Below are positions 54,005 to 64,000 of a stretch of DNA of 64,000 bases, piece by piece; the stretch's first letter is position 1, and each line of letters begins with the position of its first letter. The notes below the pieces were generated by a model. That model ran no database searches. It saw only the letters and a program-made list of their open reading frames with translations, and was not told where the DNA came from. The DNA is from Yersinia canariae (GTDB lineage: Bacteria > Pseudomonadota > Gammaproteobacteria > Enterobacterales > Enterobacteriaceae): assembly GCF_009831415.1 (NCBI RefSeq), contig NZ_CP043727.1, positions 992,001 through 1,056,000 of the forward strand. The letters are read 5' to 3'. A program made the position numbers and the translations under genes.

Positions 54005-54941
54005 CGCAGAACATTTGGCTTCAGTGATGGTTGAGCAGTTTATTAAAGCAGTGGATAACGGCGTGGATCTGGTGCCTGTGGTCGCCGATTCGACTTCGAC
54101 GGCGAAAATTGGGCCATTTATCACCCGCTTCCCCGACCGAGTGGTCAATGTCGGTATTGCCGAACAAGCGATGGTCGGCACTGCGGTGGGGTTATCCATG
54201 GGCGGGAAAGTGGCAGTGACCTGTAATGCTGCGCCATTCCTGATTTCGCGCTCCAATGAACAGCTCAAAATTGATGTTTGCTACAACAACAGCAATGTAA
54301 AACTATTTGGTCTTAACTCCGGGGCCAGCTATGGGCCACTGGCGAGTACTCATCATTGCATCGATGATATCGCCATCCTGCGCGGCTTTGGCAATATTGA
54401 AATCTATGCGCCCTCAGACCCGCAAGAGTGCCGTCAGATAATTGATTATGCTCTGGCGCATATCGGGCCAGTTTATATCCGTCTGGACGGTAAATCTTTG
54501 CCACAACTTCATGACGAACACTACCAGTTCGTCCCCGGTCAAATTGATGTTTTACAGGAAGGGCGGGATATTACTCTGGTATCGATGGGTTCTACAGTTC
54601 ATGAGGCTGTCAGCGCGGCGGCAATACTAGCAGACAGCAATGTTTCTGCTGCGGTGGTCAATGTTTCTTCAATTCGCCCATGTGATACTCAGCAGCTGTT
54701 AGCTATCCTTCAAAACAGTCAGCGGGTGATTACCATCGAAGAGCACAATATTAATGGCGGTGTCGGGAGTCTGGTCGCTGAAGTGCTGTCCGAAGCGGGC
54801 AGCGGTATTCCTCTGGTGAGATTAGGCATTCCTGATGGCGGATATGCGATTGCTGCCGATAGGGCGGATATGCGCGCCTATCATGGTTTTGATGCAGCAG
54901 GCATTGTGGCTCGTGCTCTGCGGTTTTGCCGGGGAGAGTAA
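53994..54941 (+). CDS. Transketolase, C-terminal (pyrimidine-binding) subunit
   Basis: A 315-residue protein equal to the middle and C-terminal domains of transketolase: VVADSTSTAKIGPFITRFPDRVVNVGIAEQAMVGTAVGLSMGG contains the catalytic Glu that activates TPP, and the C-terminal domain contains DITLVSMGSTVHEAVSAAAIL and RVITIEEHNINGGVGSLVAEVLSE. GGAGG lies 7 bases before ATG 53994, and it overlaps the partner gene by 11 bases. The pair probably transfers a two-carbon unit from an unusual ketose phosphate (inference). Confidence 0.9.
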   Translation: MMSNAEHLASVMVEQFIKAVDNGVDLVPVVADSTSTAKIGPFITRFPDRVVNVGIAEQAMVGTAVGLSMGGKVAVTCNAAPFLISRSNEQLKIDVCYNNSNVKLFGLNSGASYGPLASTHHCIDDIAILRGFGNIEIYAPSDPQECRQIIDYALAHIGPVYIRLDGKSLPQLHDEHYQFVPGQIDVLQEGRDITLVSMGSTVHEAVSAAAILADSNVSAAVVNVSSIRPCDTQQLLAILQNSQRVITIEEHNINGGVGSLVAEVLSEAGSGIPLVRLGIPDGGYAIAADRADMRAYHGFDAAGIVARALRFCRGE

Positions 54942-54946
54942 CTATT

Positions 54947-56473
54947 ATGTTGACACTGAGCATGTTAACGCCGAGCAGACAGGCGGTATCGACACCGATT
55001 ATTTTGGCCATTGATGAAGGTACGACCAATGCCAAGGCTATCGCGGTGGATACTGCCGGGCAGATACGGGCAAAAGCTTCGGTACCACTCCAACTCGAGC
55101 ATCCAAAGCCCGGCTGGGCCGAACAGGACCCGTTGGCTATCTGGCAGGCGGTTTCTCTGGCCATCGAAGATTGTCTGAGTCAATTGGTTGGGGCGCGGGT
55201 TGCCGGTATTGCTATCAGTAACCAGCGCGAATCAGTGCTTATCTGGGAGCGGGACACTGGTATTCCACTGACTCGAGTTGTGAGTTGGCAATGCCGGCGC
55301 TCGGAGGTTTTCTGTCAGGCGCTAAGTCAGTTACCCGAAGCGGCAATGATTGCCGAACGCACGGGTTTGCAAATTGATCCCTTGTTCCCTGCGGCTAAAA
55401 TCCACGGCATGCTAGCGGAAATTCCCCAAGGTGTTGAGCGCGCAGCCCATGGTGAATTGTGTGTTGGCACTATCGATTGCTGGCTCACCTGGCAGCTCAG
55501 TGGCGGCCAAAGTTTCTCGACTGATTTTTCCAACGCGTCGCGTACTCAGCTATTCAATATTCATTCCGGGCAATGGGACCCTGACCTGTTGGCATTATTT
55601 GGCATTCCGAGCCTTTGCCTGCCCGCAGTTTTACCCTCGGCAGCTGTCCATGGACATACCGGCAATACCGGTATCATTGGCTTAAGTCAGGGGGTGCCGA
55701 TTGTCGCTCAAATTGGTGATTCACATGCCGCCCTTTATGGGCAGGGCGGTGATCGTGCGGGCGAAATTAAGGCCACTTATGGCACGGGTTCTTCTCTGAT
55801 GACCACACTGAAACAAGCCAGTGCGCAGAGTCACGGCCTGAGTACCACTATTGCCTGGCATGATGGCGAGTTACGTTATGCCCTCGAAGGCAATATCACT
55901 CACACCGGCTCGGGTGTGGCGTGGGTTTCGCGCATGTTGGGAATCACTGATTTGGCCCGCCTAACTGAAATGGCGCAAAGCCAGGCGGGTAATCAAGGTG
56001 TTTATTTTGTCCCGGCATTATCAGGTTTGGGCGCACCTTATTGGGATAGCCAGGCGCGCGGTTTGTTCTGCGGTCTGACGGATGCCACCACACCGGCAGC
56101 ACTGGCCCGCGCTGGGTTAGAGTCTGTCGCTTATCAAATTGCAGATGTCTTTTTTGCGATGGAAAAGGCGGGTCATCACCGCCTTGAGCGGCTGCGGGTT
56201 GATGGTGGTGCCACCAGTAACCGCTGGCTGATGCAATTCCAAGCCGACCTGTTGCAGCGCACTCTGATACGCAACCATACCGCAGAAGTGTCGGCATTGG
56301 GTGCGGCCTATTTAGGAGGGAAAACCCTTGGCTGGTGGCACGATAGCCAGCAATTGGCCGCACTCCCTCGCGAAGTGGAATACATCGAACCGCGCGCTCA
56401 AAGTGCGGAGATGCAAGATAACTATAGCCTCTGGCAAACGGCCATCGCGCGCGCGCGTTTTCAGCCGAAATAA
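54947..56473 (+). CDS. FGGY-family carbohydrate kinase (glycerol-kinase-like)
   Basis: A 508-residue cytoplasmic kinase. Motifs are ILAIDEGTTNAKAIAVDTAGQI at the N-terminus, GIAISNQRESVLIWERDTG, VGTIDCWLTWQLSGGQSFSTDFSNASRTQLFNI, GDSHAALYGQGG, ATYGTGSSLMT, LSGLGAPYWDSQARGLFCGLT and LRVDGGATSNRWLMQFQADLL. This resembles GlpK, but the glycerol-site Arg-Glu pattern sits in a different context, and no glycerol gene is near. Linked transketolase and isomerase genes make a branched or short ketose the likelier substrate; D-apulose is one candidate. The start at 54947 follows GGAGAG. Confidence 0.8.
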   Translation: MLTLSMLTPSRQAVSTPIILAIDEGTTNAKAIAVDTAGQIRAKASVPLQLEHPKPGWAEQDPLAIWQAVSLAIEDCLSQLVGARVAGIAISNQRESVLIWERDTGIPLTRVVSWQCRRSEVFCQALSQLPEAAMIAERTGLQIDPLFPAAKIHGMLAEIPQGVERAAHGELCVGTIDCWLTWQLSGGQSFSTDFSNASRTQLFNIHSGQWDPDLLALFGIPSLCLPAVLPSAAVHGHTGNTGIIGLSQGVPIVAQIGDSHAALYGQGGDRAGEIKATYGTGSSLMTTLKQASAQSHGLSTTIAWHDGELRYALEGNITHTGSGVAWVSRMLGITDLARLTEMAQSQAGNQGVYFVPALSGLGAPYWDSQARGLFCGLTDATTPAALARAGLESVAYQIADVFFAMEKAGHHRLERLRVDGGATSNRWLMQFQADLLQRTLIRNHTAEVSALGAAYLGGKTLGWWHDSQQLAALPREVEYIEPRAQSAEMQDNYSLWQTAIARARFQPK

Positions 56474-56493
56474 CCCACACTAGGAGTAAGCAT

Positions 56494-57915
56494 ATGTCAG
56501 CAATACCTCGTAAGTTAACTTTCGCGGTGATTATCGGCAACCGGGGTTTCTTCCCAAGCTATTTGGTCGCAGACGCGCGCCGCGATGCCCAAGCGCTGTT
56601 TGACCGCTTAGGCATCAATATCATCATGCTTAATGAAGAGCAAACGCCACTCGGTGGGGTAGAAAACTGGCGTGATGCTAAAGTGTGCGCCGAGTTATTC
56701 CGTAAACACAGCGAAGAAATCCACGGTGTGGTCGTGATTCTGCCTAACTTTGGCGATGAAAAGAGTGTTTCCGATGCAATTCGTCTTTCTGGCCTGAAAG
56801 TGCCGGTGCTGGTGCAGGCTGAAGAAGATGCCCTAGACAAAATGGGGCTGGCGACACGGCGTGATAGCTTCTGCGGTAAAATCTCACTGTGTAATAACCT
56901 GCGCCAATATGGCATTCCCTTCACATTGACTCAGCAGCATGTTTGCAGCCTGAACAGTGATATATTCAGCCGTGATGTTGAACAGTTTGTACAGCTGTGC
57001 CGTGTGGTTCATGCCATGAAACGGGTGCGAGTCGGGGCTATTGGTGCGCGCCCGACTAACTTTAATACTGTGCGTTACAGCGAAAAATTATTAGAGAATT
57101 TGGGGATTACGGTTGAAACCCTGGATTTATCCGAAGTGTTTTTCCGCGTGGCTAACCTCAGTGATAATGATATTCGTGTCGACGAAAAATTGGCGTTATT
57201 AAAAGCTAATGGTGACACCAGTGCCATCCCGCAAGATAAACTCCACAAAATGGCAAAATTGTTCGTGGTTATCAGTGAGTGGATTATTGCCAATGATATT
57301 GATACCACCGCAATGCAGTGCTGGACTTCGCTGCAACAGAATCTGGGGATCAACGTCTGCTCCATTATGAGTGTGATGTCCGGACAATTAATGCCAAGTG
57401 CTTGTGAAGTGGATGTGATGGGCGCGCTATCAATGTACGCGCTGGCGAGTTGCTCGCTGGCTCCAGCCTCAATTGCTGACTGGAACAATAATTTTGGCGA
57501 AGAGCGAGATAAATGTGTGCTATTCCATTGCGGTAACTTTGCCAGCGAAAGTTTGGAAAGCTCAACCATGGGTACCGCAGATATTATCGGAACAACAGTG
57601 GGTTGTGAGAATACCTGCGGTGCGGTACATGGCCGTATGAAGTCTGGGCCACTGACCTATTTCCGTCTCTCTTCCGATGATTTTACCGGTCAGGTTCGGG
57701 CCTATGTTGGAGAAGGGCGCTCTGTCAGTGATGAGCTGGATACAGTTGGCTGCCGTGCTGTGGTGGAAGTGCCGCAGTTGGAAAGTTTACTTACGCATAT
57801 CTGTAACAATGGTTTTGAGCATCATGTGGCGATGAATCATTCGGCTACAGCTAAAGTTCTACAAGAAGCATTCAGCAAATATCTGGGTGTTGATTGCTAC
57901 TGGCATGCTAAGTAG
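56494..57915 (+). CDS. L-fucose/L-arabinose isomerase-like protein
   Basis: A 473-residue cytoplasmic protein of the FucI/AraA isomerase superfamily, shorter than FucI (592). The N-terminal region has GNRGFFPSYLVADARRDAQALFDRLGI. The centre has VGAIGARPTNFNTVRYSEKLLENLGITVETLDLSEVF. Metal-site candidates are Glu305 and Asp307 in PSACEVDVMGALSMYAL, His345 in FHCGNFA, and a C-terminal His in NHSATAKVL. It ends the operon after the kinase and presumably supplies its ketose substrate. Which aldose is used is not visible. Confidence 0.82.
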   Translation: MSAIPRKLTFAVIIGNRGFFPSYLVADARRDAQALFDRLGINIIMLNEEQTPLGGVENWRDAKVCAELFRKHSEEIHGVVVILPNFGDEKSVSDAIRLSGLKVPVLVQAEEDALDKMGLATRRDSFCGKISLCNNLRQYGIPFTLTQQHVCSLNSDIFSRDVEQFVQLCRVVHAMKRVRVGAIGARPTNFNTVRYSEKLLENLGITVETLDLSEVFFRVANLSDNDIRVDEKLALLKANGDTSAIPQDKLHKMAKLFVVISEWIIANDIDTTAMQCWTSLQQNLGINVCSIMSVMSGQLMPSACEVDVMGALSMYALASCSLAPASIADWNNNFGEERDKCVLFHCGNFASESLESSTMGTADIIGTTVGCENTCGAVHGRMKSGPLTYFRLSSDDFTGQVRAYVGEGRSVSDELDTVGCRAVVEVPQLESLLTHICNNGFEHHVAMNHSATAKVLQEAFSKYLGVDCYWHAK

Positions 57916-57930
57916 GGCTTTCATGTCATA

Positions 57931-57950
57931 CCGCACCAAGGACGGTGCGG
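57931..57950 (+). terminator. Probable terminator of the split-transketolase operon
   Basis: CCGCACC (57931-57937) and GGTGCGG (57944-57950) form a 7-base GC-rich stem with a 6-base loop in the 47-base gap between the convergent isomerase and regulator genes, followed by TTAAT. Confidence 0.6.
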
Positions 57951-57962
57951 TTAATCATATGG

Positions 57963-58907
57963 CTACAGTAATGTCTCAGCGGTAATTCTGTCGGTAATTA
58001 ATACGTCAATATAATTACCTGTCAGCGCGCCGCGAATGGCGGCACTTTTGCCCACGCCACCCGCCAGTGCCACTACCCGTGGACAAGCCCGCAATTGCGG
58101 CAATGACATGCCAATCACCGGATCCTCTTCGTCGCAGAGCACGGCATTGCCGGCCGCATCAAAATAATGCAAACATAAATCGCCCACCGCACCACGTTCC
58201 GCCAGTAATTTCAGCATTTCTTCATGGTAATAGTTACCAGAATTTTTCAATAATTGTGATGGCTCCAGATCGCCAATACCGACTAATGCGAGGTCAACTT
58301 CAGCAAATTTATTCACTACATCAGCAACTTCGCCGCTGGATATCAGGCGGGCGCGATCTTCGGTCGAGCGCTCGATGCTTTGCGCAGGCAGCAAGTAGGC
58401 CGGACAATTCAAAATATTTGCCAGAGATTGCGTTAACAATGTGGCCTGCACATTCCCGTTGGGGCCGACCCCCCCCAATAATTGGATGACACCACTGGTT
58501 TTGACGTTAAGCGGATGAAGGTTATCAACCATTGCCCGAATAGTGCTGCTCCATGAAGAAATACCCACCATATCATTAGGGCGAATACTGGTTTGCATAT
58601 AGTGAGCTGCGGCAGAACCGATTGCCTGTTTTATCTGGGCCGAACTGGCGTCGTCAGAGATATCGACCACAATAGCCTGGTCAATTCCATAGTGCTTTTG
58701 GATCCGCGATTCGATGCCAATAAACATGTTAGGCGGTTGGATAACACTGATTTTAACCACGCCCTCTTTGACACTGCGGGTTATCGCACGTGAGACAAAA
58801 GACTGAGATAAATGCAGGCTGTCAGCAATTTCAGATTGCTTCATGCCTTCGGTGTAATACAGCGTAGCTATTTTCACCAGCAACCGTTGTTCATCTTGTC
58901 TCGACAT
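57963..58907 (-). CDS. SorC-family regulator of the split-transketolase operon
   Basis: A 314-residue regulator with N-terminal helix-turn-helix (YYTEGMKQSEIADSLHLSQSFVSRAITRSVKEG) and a sugar-phosphate-sensing C-terminal domain (NDMVGISSWSSTIRAMVDNL, VIQLLGGVGPNGNVQATLLTQSLA, DLALVGIGDLEP). It is convergent with the operon it probably controls and belongs to the same family as SorC at 12414. Effector is likely the phosphorylated sugar made by the FGGY kinase. Confidence 0.88.
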   Translation of the reverse strand: MSRQDEQRLLVKIATLYYTEGMKQSEIADSLHLSQSFVSRAITRSVKEGVVKISVIQPPNMFIGIESRIQKHYGIDQAIVVDISDDASSAQIKQAIGSAAAHYMQTSIRPNDMVGISSWSSTIRAMVDNLHPLNVKTSGVIQLLGGVGPNGNVQATLLTQSLANILNCPAYLLPAQSIERSTEDRARLISSGEVADVVNKFAEVDLALVGIGDLEPSQLLKNSGNYYHEEMLKLLAERGAVGDLCLHYFDAAGNAVLCDEEDPVIGMSLPQLRACPRVVALAGGVGKSAAIRGALTGNYIDVLITDRITAETLL

Positions 58908-58921
58908 GGTTCCATCCCGCT

Positions 58922-58961
58922 AAATACCTGATGCTGGTATTTTTATTCAAAGCCGAATAAA
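58922..58961. promoter_or_regulatory. Inverted repeats upstream of the SorC-type gene
   Basis: AAATACC (58922-58928) / GGTATTT (58936-58942) and TTTATTC (58942-58948) / GAATAAA (58955-58961) are two adjacent 7-base inverted repeats, 15-54 bases upstream of the start codon. They may be autoregulatory operators; the TATTC/GAATA half recalls the operator candidate at 48700. Confidence 0.4.
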
Positions 58962-59021
58962 TAACAAGCAGTACCGAGCTATAGCCTTTTTGAGCCAGTA
59001 ATGAACAAAGACACCTAGCTA

Positions 59022-60353
59022 TTACTGCGGTTGAGACTCATCCTCTGAGGGAGTTTCCACGAGTTCTTTTTCTTCTGCTTCGGATTGATCTGGTGGCGGC
59101 ATAATGTCGTGGATCAACTGTTCATCAAAACTGGGGTTTAGCGCTGGTGACAGTGGGGAACTGACCAAACTGTCAGGTATTGCCATATGTGGCACCGGAG
59201 CGTCATTAACAAACTCATCTTGATCCTGTTTTACAGTTCTGCTGAATGCTATCAGACTTAAACCACAGAGAGAGAAGAACGCATACAGAATATTGCCTCC
59301 CAGCGGCGCAATTAATGCACCCACGGCAAGTGGGCCGATACTGGCACCGACCCCGAATGACATCAGTAAACACGCTGCTAAAGAAACTCTTCTTTCTGGC
59401 GCAATCAGGTCATTGGCTAACGCAACGACCAACGGATAAAGCGTAAATTGCAACATACTAACGATAAAGCCCAAGCCCAATAAAAAATGGAACGATATAT
59501 GGGGCACTAGCGCCAATGGGAGGGCTGTTAATGCTAATAATAATGCGTTAATTCGGAGTAACAGTGTGCGGTTATAACGATCAGATAACCAACTGAGTGG
59601 GAGCTGGGCGACCAAACCGGCAAAGATAGACAGCGCCATGAACAGGCCAGTTTCTTTTGTGGAAAGCGATTGCAAACTGGCATAGACCGGTGCCAGCCCA
59701 TAAAACGACCCGACAATCATGCCAATAACTAATGTCGATGCCAGTATTTTGGGGATCGAACTGATAAAGAATTTCAGCTCCATAGGGGCTGGTGACATCT
59801 GTTGGGCATTACTGCGAGTCGTCAGTGCAACTGGCACCAGGCAAAGAGCAAAAAACAAAGCAATAATCATGAGTGTGCTCAGACCCAACTCGGGTTGAAG
59901 CATCAATACCACTTGACCCAATGCCATACCCGCATAGGTCGCGGCCATATAAAAGCCAAATACAGTGCCGCGCTGGTTAGACTCAGCTTGATCATTAAGC
60001 CAGCTTTCCAGCACCATAAATTGGCACATCATGCAGAGGCCAATAATCAAGCGTAAGACCACCCAGGCGGGGATGTATTCAGTCAACCCATGACTTAGTA
60101 CCGCCGCCGTAATGATACCCGCACAGGCCACATAGGCACGGATATGCCCCACTCGAGCAATCAGGAAATGGCCTACCTTACCTCCGATAACCAAACCAAT
60201 ATAGTTTGCGGCAATGATTGCCCCAATTAATGCGCCAGAGACATGGATGGCGGTCAACCGTAACGAGATATAAGTGGTCAATAAACCTGAACCCAATAGC
60301 ATCAGCACGGTGGCGCTATAAAGAGGGAAGAAGGCGTTAAGAATTTTTTTCAC
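59022..60353 (-). CDS. MFS transporter (YcaD-like) with long acidic C-terminal tail
   Basis: A 443-residue inner-membrane permease with 12 expected membrane segments (KKILNAFFPLYSATVLMLLGSGLLTTYISLRLTAIHVSGALIGAIIAANYIGLVIGG). The C-terminal about 70 residues are Pro- and Glu-rich (PPPDQSEAEEKELVETPSEDESQ) and probably disordered and cytoplasmic; E. coli YcaD (about 382) lacks this. GTG at 60353 is chosen because AAGGA lies 7 bases upstream, whereas the GTG at 60359 is only one base from it. Substrate is unknown. Confidence 0.85.
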   Translation of the reverse strand: MKKILNAFFPLYSATVLMLLGSGLLTTYISLRLTAIHVSGALIGAIIAANYIGLVIGGKVGHFLIARVGHIRAYVACAGIITAAVLSHGLTEYIPAWVVLRLIIGLCMMCQFMVLESWLNDQAESNQRGTVFGFYMAATYAGMALGQVVLMLQPELGLSTLMIIALFFALCLVPVALTTRSNAQQMSPAPMELKFFISSIPKILASTLVIGMIVGSFYGLAPVYASLQSLSTKETGLFMALSIFAGLVAQLPLSWLSDRYNRTLLLRINALLLALTALPLALVPHISFHFLLGLGFIVSMLQFTLYPLVVALANDLIAPERRVSLAACLLMSFGVGASIGPLAVGALIAPLGGNILYAFFSLCGLSLIAFSRTVKQDQDEFVNDAPVPHMAIPDSLVSSPLSPALNPSFDEQLIHDIMPPPDQSEAEEKELVETPSEDESQPQ

Positions 60354-60588
60354 TGCCACGTCCTTAGTTCATCATCCCGGATAAATTACCGGTACGACAG
60401 ATGTTGCCAGCCGCATCTTCTTTATTTTGATACTAACAGCTGAGTCCCTGAGGTAAAGCTTTGTAGGGCAATGTGCTTTTTTTCATGACACCTTGCGGGG
60501 CGCTTCGCATAACTAACAGCTGTTGTCGTTACGGCCTAAAGAAGTGCTACTATCGGTAGCGGCAGATTTCATTCGAGTAGGGGCAATA

Positions 60589-61083
60589 ATGTGCGAGATA
60601 CAATTACGTCAGCTCAGTACTGCGGTAGGTAATAAGCTAAAAGAGCGTGCGGCCTGGATTACCTGTGCTGAGTCTTGTACGGGGGGATGGGTGGCCAAGG
60701 CCTTGACTGATATCGCAGGCAGCTCAGCCTATTTCGACCGGGGCTTTGTGACATACAGTAATGCGGCAAAACACGATTTACTGGGTGTAAAAGAAAGCAC
60801 GTTGGTAAAGCATGGCGCAGTCAGTGAGGCCGTAGTTCGAGAAATGGCATTGGGTGCATTGCGAGAAGCAAACGCGGACTTTGCGGTATCTATAAGTGGC
60901 GTGGCTGGGCCTGATGGGGGGACCGCAGAGAAACCGGTTGGAACGGTATGGTTTGCTTTTGCATCACATGAAGGTCAGGTTTTGGTCAGTCATCAACTTT
61001 TTTACGGCGATCGTGATGCTGTGAGGCTGCAAGCGGCTGTTTTCGCACTACAAACGCTATTAGATAATTTTCTGCAAAATTAG
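60589..61083 (+). CDS. pncC: Nicotinamide-nucleotide amidohydrolase (CinA C-terminal type)
   Basis: A 164-residue cytoplasmic enzyme that deamidates NMN to nicotinate mononucleotide in pyridine-nucleotide salvage. Active-site marks are ITCAESCTGGWVAKALTDIAGSSAYFDRGFVTYSN, HGAVSEAVVREMA and VSGVAGPDGGTAEKPVGTVWF (here SISGVAGPDGG). ATG at 60589 follows AGGGG; the extended frame from 60523 is not used. It lies just upstream of recA, the normal enterobacterial order. Confidence 0.95.
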   Translation: MCEIQLRQLSTAVGNKLKERAAWITCAESCTGGWVAKALTDIAGSSAYFDRGFVTYSNAAKHDLLGVKESTLVKHGAVSEAVVREMALGALREANADFAVSISGVAGPDGGTAEKPVGTVWFAFASHEGQVLVSHQLFYGDRDAVRLQAAVFALQTLLDNFLQN

Positions 61084-61085
61084 TC

Positions 61086-61113
61086 TTGATACTGTATGAT
61101 TGTACAGTATAAT
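61086..61113 (+). promoter_or_regulatory. recA promoter with LexA (SOS) box
   Basis: -35 TTGATA (61086-61091) and -10 TATAAT (61108-61113) are spaced by 16 bases. The spacer is filled by a LexA box at 61090-61109 with CTGT-N8-ACAG (61092-61095 and 61104-61107), close to the consensus TACTGTATATATATACAGTA. LexA binding would block RNA polymerase directly. Confidence 0.92.
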
Positions 61114-61191
61114 TAGTGGTAATTTCCTGCACAAAAACAACATTCAGTGGTGATGACAGGGGCAACCCGGCATCCCAGAGAGGGAGTAAAA

Positions 61192-62256
61192 ATGGCTATT
61201 GATGAGAATAAACAAAAGGCGTTAGCAGCAGCACTGGGCCAAATTGAAAAACAATTCGGCAAAGGCTCTATCATGCGTCTTGGCGAAGACCGCTCAATGG
61301 ATGTTGAAACCATCTCTACCGGTTCCCTTTCTCTTGATATTGCATTGGGGGCGGGTGGCCTGCCAATGGGGCGTATTGTTGAGATTTATGGCCCAGAATC
61401 ATCCGGTAAAACAACACTGACCTTACAGGTTATTGCTGCTGCACAGCGTGCAGGTAAAACCTGCGCCTTTATCGATGCTGAGCATGCTCTTGATCCAATT
61501 TATGCTAAAAAATTAGGTGTAGATATTGATAATCTGCTGTGTTCCCAGCCAGATACTGGCGAACAAGCACTGGAGATCTGTGACGCACTGACTCGCTCTG
61601 GCGCTGTTGATGTCATCATCGTTGACTCCGTAGCTGCACTGACACCAAAAGCTGAAATTGAGGGTGAAATCGGTGATTCTCACATGGGGCTTGCAGCACG
61701 TATGATGAGCCAAGCCATGCGTAAATTGGCGGGTAACCTGAAGAACGCTAATACCTTGTTGATCTTCATTAACCAGATTCGTATGAAAATTGGTGTCATG
61801 TTTGGTAACCCTGAAACCACAACTGGCGGTAATGCCCTTAAATTTTATGCATCCGTACGTTTGGATATCCGTCGTATTGGTGCAGTAAAAGAAGGTGATG
61901 TGGTTGTTGGTAGCGAAACTCGCGTTAAAGTAGTGAAAAACAAAATTGCAGCACCATTTAAACAAGCTGAATTCCAGATCCTCTATGGTGAAGGTATCAA
62001 TATTAATGGCGAACTTGTTGATTTAGGTGTTAAGCATAAACTGATTGAGAAAGCAGGTGCTTGGTATAGCTATAACGGTGACAAGATTGGTCAGGGCAAA
62101 GCGAATGCCAGTAACTACTTAAAAGAAAACCCAGCAGTTGCGGCTGAGTTGGATAAAAAATTACGTGAAATGCTCCTCAATGGTGGTAATGGCGAACAAC
62201 CTGTTGCAACAGCAGCATTTGCTGATGAAACAGATGAAACCAGTGAAGAGTTTTAA
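61192..62256 (+). CDS. recA: Recombinase RecA
   Basis: A 354-residue DNA-dependent ATPase that forms filaments on single-stranded DNA, drives strand exchange and activates LexA self-cleavage. Walker A is [14 protein letters not shown]-type sequence [37 protein letters not shown] covers loop L2. The acidic C-terminus is [13 protein letters not shown] at 61192 ([29 protein letters not shown]) follows GAGGGAG. Confidence 0.98.
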   Translation: MAIDENKQKALAAALGQIEKQFGKGSIMRLGEDRSMDVETISTGSLSLDIALGAGGLPMGRIVEIYGPESSGKTTLTLQVIAAAQRAGKTCAFIDAEHALDPIYAKKLGVDIDNLLCSQPDTGEQALEICDALTRSGAVDVIIVDSVAALTPKAEIEGEIGDSHMGLAARMMSQAMRKLAGNLKNANTLLIFINQIRMKIGVMFGNPETTTGGNALKFYASVRLDIRRIGAVKEGDVVVGSETRVKVVKNKIAAPFKQAEFQILYGEGININGELVDLGVKHKLIEKAGAWYSYNGDKIGQGKANASNYLKENPAVAAELDKKLREMLLNGGNGEQPVATAAFADETDETSEEF

Positions 62257-62298
62257 TTTACACGATCATAAATTTAGTTAGCAAATTAAGCAGTTAAC

Positions 62299-62328
62299 AA
62301 ACGGCTCACTTATTAGTGGGCCGTTTTA
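62299..62328 (+). terminator. Rho-independent terminator of recA
   Basis: AACGGCTCACT (62300-62310) and AGTGGGCCGTT (62315-62325) form an 11-pair stem (one G-U) with a 4-base loop and a TTTT tail. recX, 160 bases on, would be expressed by read-through or its own promoter. Confidence 0.8.
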
Positions 62329-62491
62329 GTAAACAGTGGTGTATAGGTTCTTCAATTTACGTTCATTTCGGCATGATTGGAGTTGCCATAAGACAGCAAG
62401 CAGCGGTCTGGTAGAGGTCCAACTCAAGGATGGGCCGAGTAATGAATGAAGCTAACACCTTTGAGGCTTCATGCAATAAGGGGATTTATGT

Positions 62492-62995
62492 ATGAATGAC
62501 CTACTAAGCCGTGCCATGAGGCTCCTCTCTCAACGTGACCATAGTGAATCTGAATTACGTCGTAAGCTTGCATTACAGCCATTTTCGGCAAAAGGTCACT
62601 GGGGAAAGCGCACAGGCAATGGGGATGGAGAACCCGTCGCAGATATTGATCCGAAAGTTATTGAGCAGGTGATTACTTATTGCTACCAACATAATTGGCT
62701 GGATGATGCCCGCTTTGCTACCAGCTACATTAATAGTCGGAGCCGTAAAGGATATGGTGCACAGCGTATCCGTTCTGAATTGATGCAAAAGGGTGTTGAT
62801 AAAGAGCTCATTCAAGCTGCTTTTGAAATCAGTGAAATAGATTGGTGCTTGCTCGCAAAAGAAGTCGCGCAGCGTAAATTTAGTGAAATTTTACCAGTTG
62901 AATGGAAAGAGAAAGCCAAAGTTCAGCGCTATCTTATGTATCGTGGTTTCTTCCAGGAGGAAATTCAGTCGATTTACAATGATTTTGTCGAATGA
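62492..62995 (+). CDS. recX: Regulatory protein RecX
   Basis: A 167-residue helical protein that caps and limits RecA filaments. Repeats are MRLLSQRDHSESELRRKLAL, WLDDARFATSYINSRSRKGYGAQRIRSELMQKGVDKELIQAAF and KVQRYLMYRGFFQEEIQSIYND. Length equals E. coli RecX (166). AAGGGG precedes the ATG. It sits between recA and alaS as expected. Confidence 0.96.
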   Translation: MNDLLSRAMRLLSQRDHSESELRRKLALQPFSAKGHWGKRTGNGDGEPVADIDPKVIEQVITYCYQHNWLDDARFATSYINSRSRKGYGAQRIRSELMQKGVDKELIQAAFEISEIDWCLLAKEVAQRKFSEILPVEWKEKAKVQRYLMYRGFFQEEIQSIYNDFVE

Positions 62996-63117
62996 ATGCA
63001 CACAGGATTTTACTTCCCCTCGAAGAAAATTTATCTTAGTCCCACTTTTTGTTCGTGAGCTTACCCATTGTGTTACCGTTTTATGTAATACAATTTGCTT
63101 GCGGGCTATTCTTTTAG

Positions 63118-64000
<883 letters not shown>

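Overview
The window reads as chromosome of a Yersinia-like enterobacterium (family Yersiniaceae). The main grounds are the pncC-recA-recX-alaS block with an enterobacterial SOS promoter, the very close match of the dms, fuc and fumA products to enterobacterial proteins, an ERIC-type palindromic repeat inside an operon, and the moderate GC content. Species cannot be fixed from what is visible. There are no rRNA or tRNA genes, no CRISPR array, and no integrase or transposase.

Layout. 1-4300: the end of a polar amino-acid-type ABC transporter (two permeases, one ATPase), a hydantoinase/carbamoylase-family amidase, a DUF1989 protein and an XRE-cupin regulator. 4489-7289: a free-standing elongation factor G gene, divergent from a small ArsR-type regulator, with two strong palindromic structures between them. 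7328-13373: the complete L-sorbose PTS operon sorCDFBAME on the minus strand, with an ERIC-like element inside it and TGCACA-N2-TGTGCA palindromes upstream. 13740-23165: a nine-gene amide operon (urea/amide-type ABC transporter, FmdA-type amidase, AmiC-like sensor, ANTAR-domain AmiR-like protein and a double-domain nitrilase whose second half has lost catalytic residues). It is preceded by a consensus promoter and a leader terminator, as expected for antitermination. 23608-25251: class I fumarase. 25586-34884: a ribose/AI-2-type sugar ABC transporter, a LyxK-like kinase, a UlaE-like 3-epimerase, a DeoR regulator and a divergent AraD/UlaF-like 4-epimerase. Together these could take L-xylulose to D-xylulose 5-phosphate. 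34929-43363: the complete L-fucose regulon (fucR, U, K, I, P on minus; fucA, O on plus), with a repeated TGACCGTTT motif and a CRP-like site in the fucP-fucA divergent region. 43643-48306: dmsABC plus a dmsD-type chaperone, an anaerobic DMSO/TMAO respiratory system. 48729-57915: a second ribose-type ABC transporter with a DUF2291 lipoprotein, a two-subunit transketolase, an FGGY kinase and an L-fucose-isomerase-like protein, with a convergent SorC-type regulator at 57963-58907. 59022-64000: an MFS transporter, pncC, recA, recX and the start of alaS.

How it works together. Most of the window is a catabolic island for plant- or gut-derived sugars and amides placed beside core genes. Three sugar systems (sorbose, fucose, putative L-xylulose) feed central metabolism by recognisable routes. 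The transketolase-kinase-isomerase cluster is the least defined. Its architecture fits uptake, isomerisation, phosphorylation and transketolase cleavage of an unusual sugar; D-apiose is the best current guess. The amide operon and the split-transketolase operon are the two best places to look for new biology.
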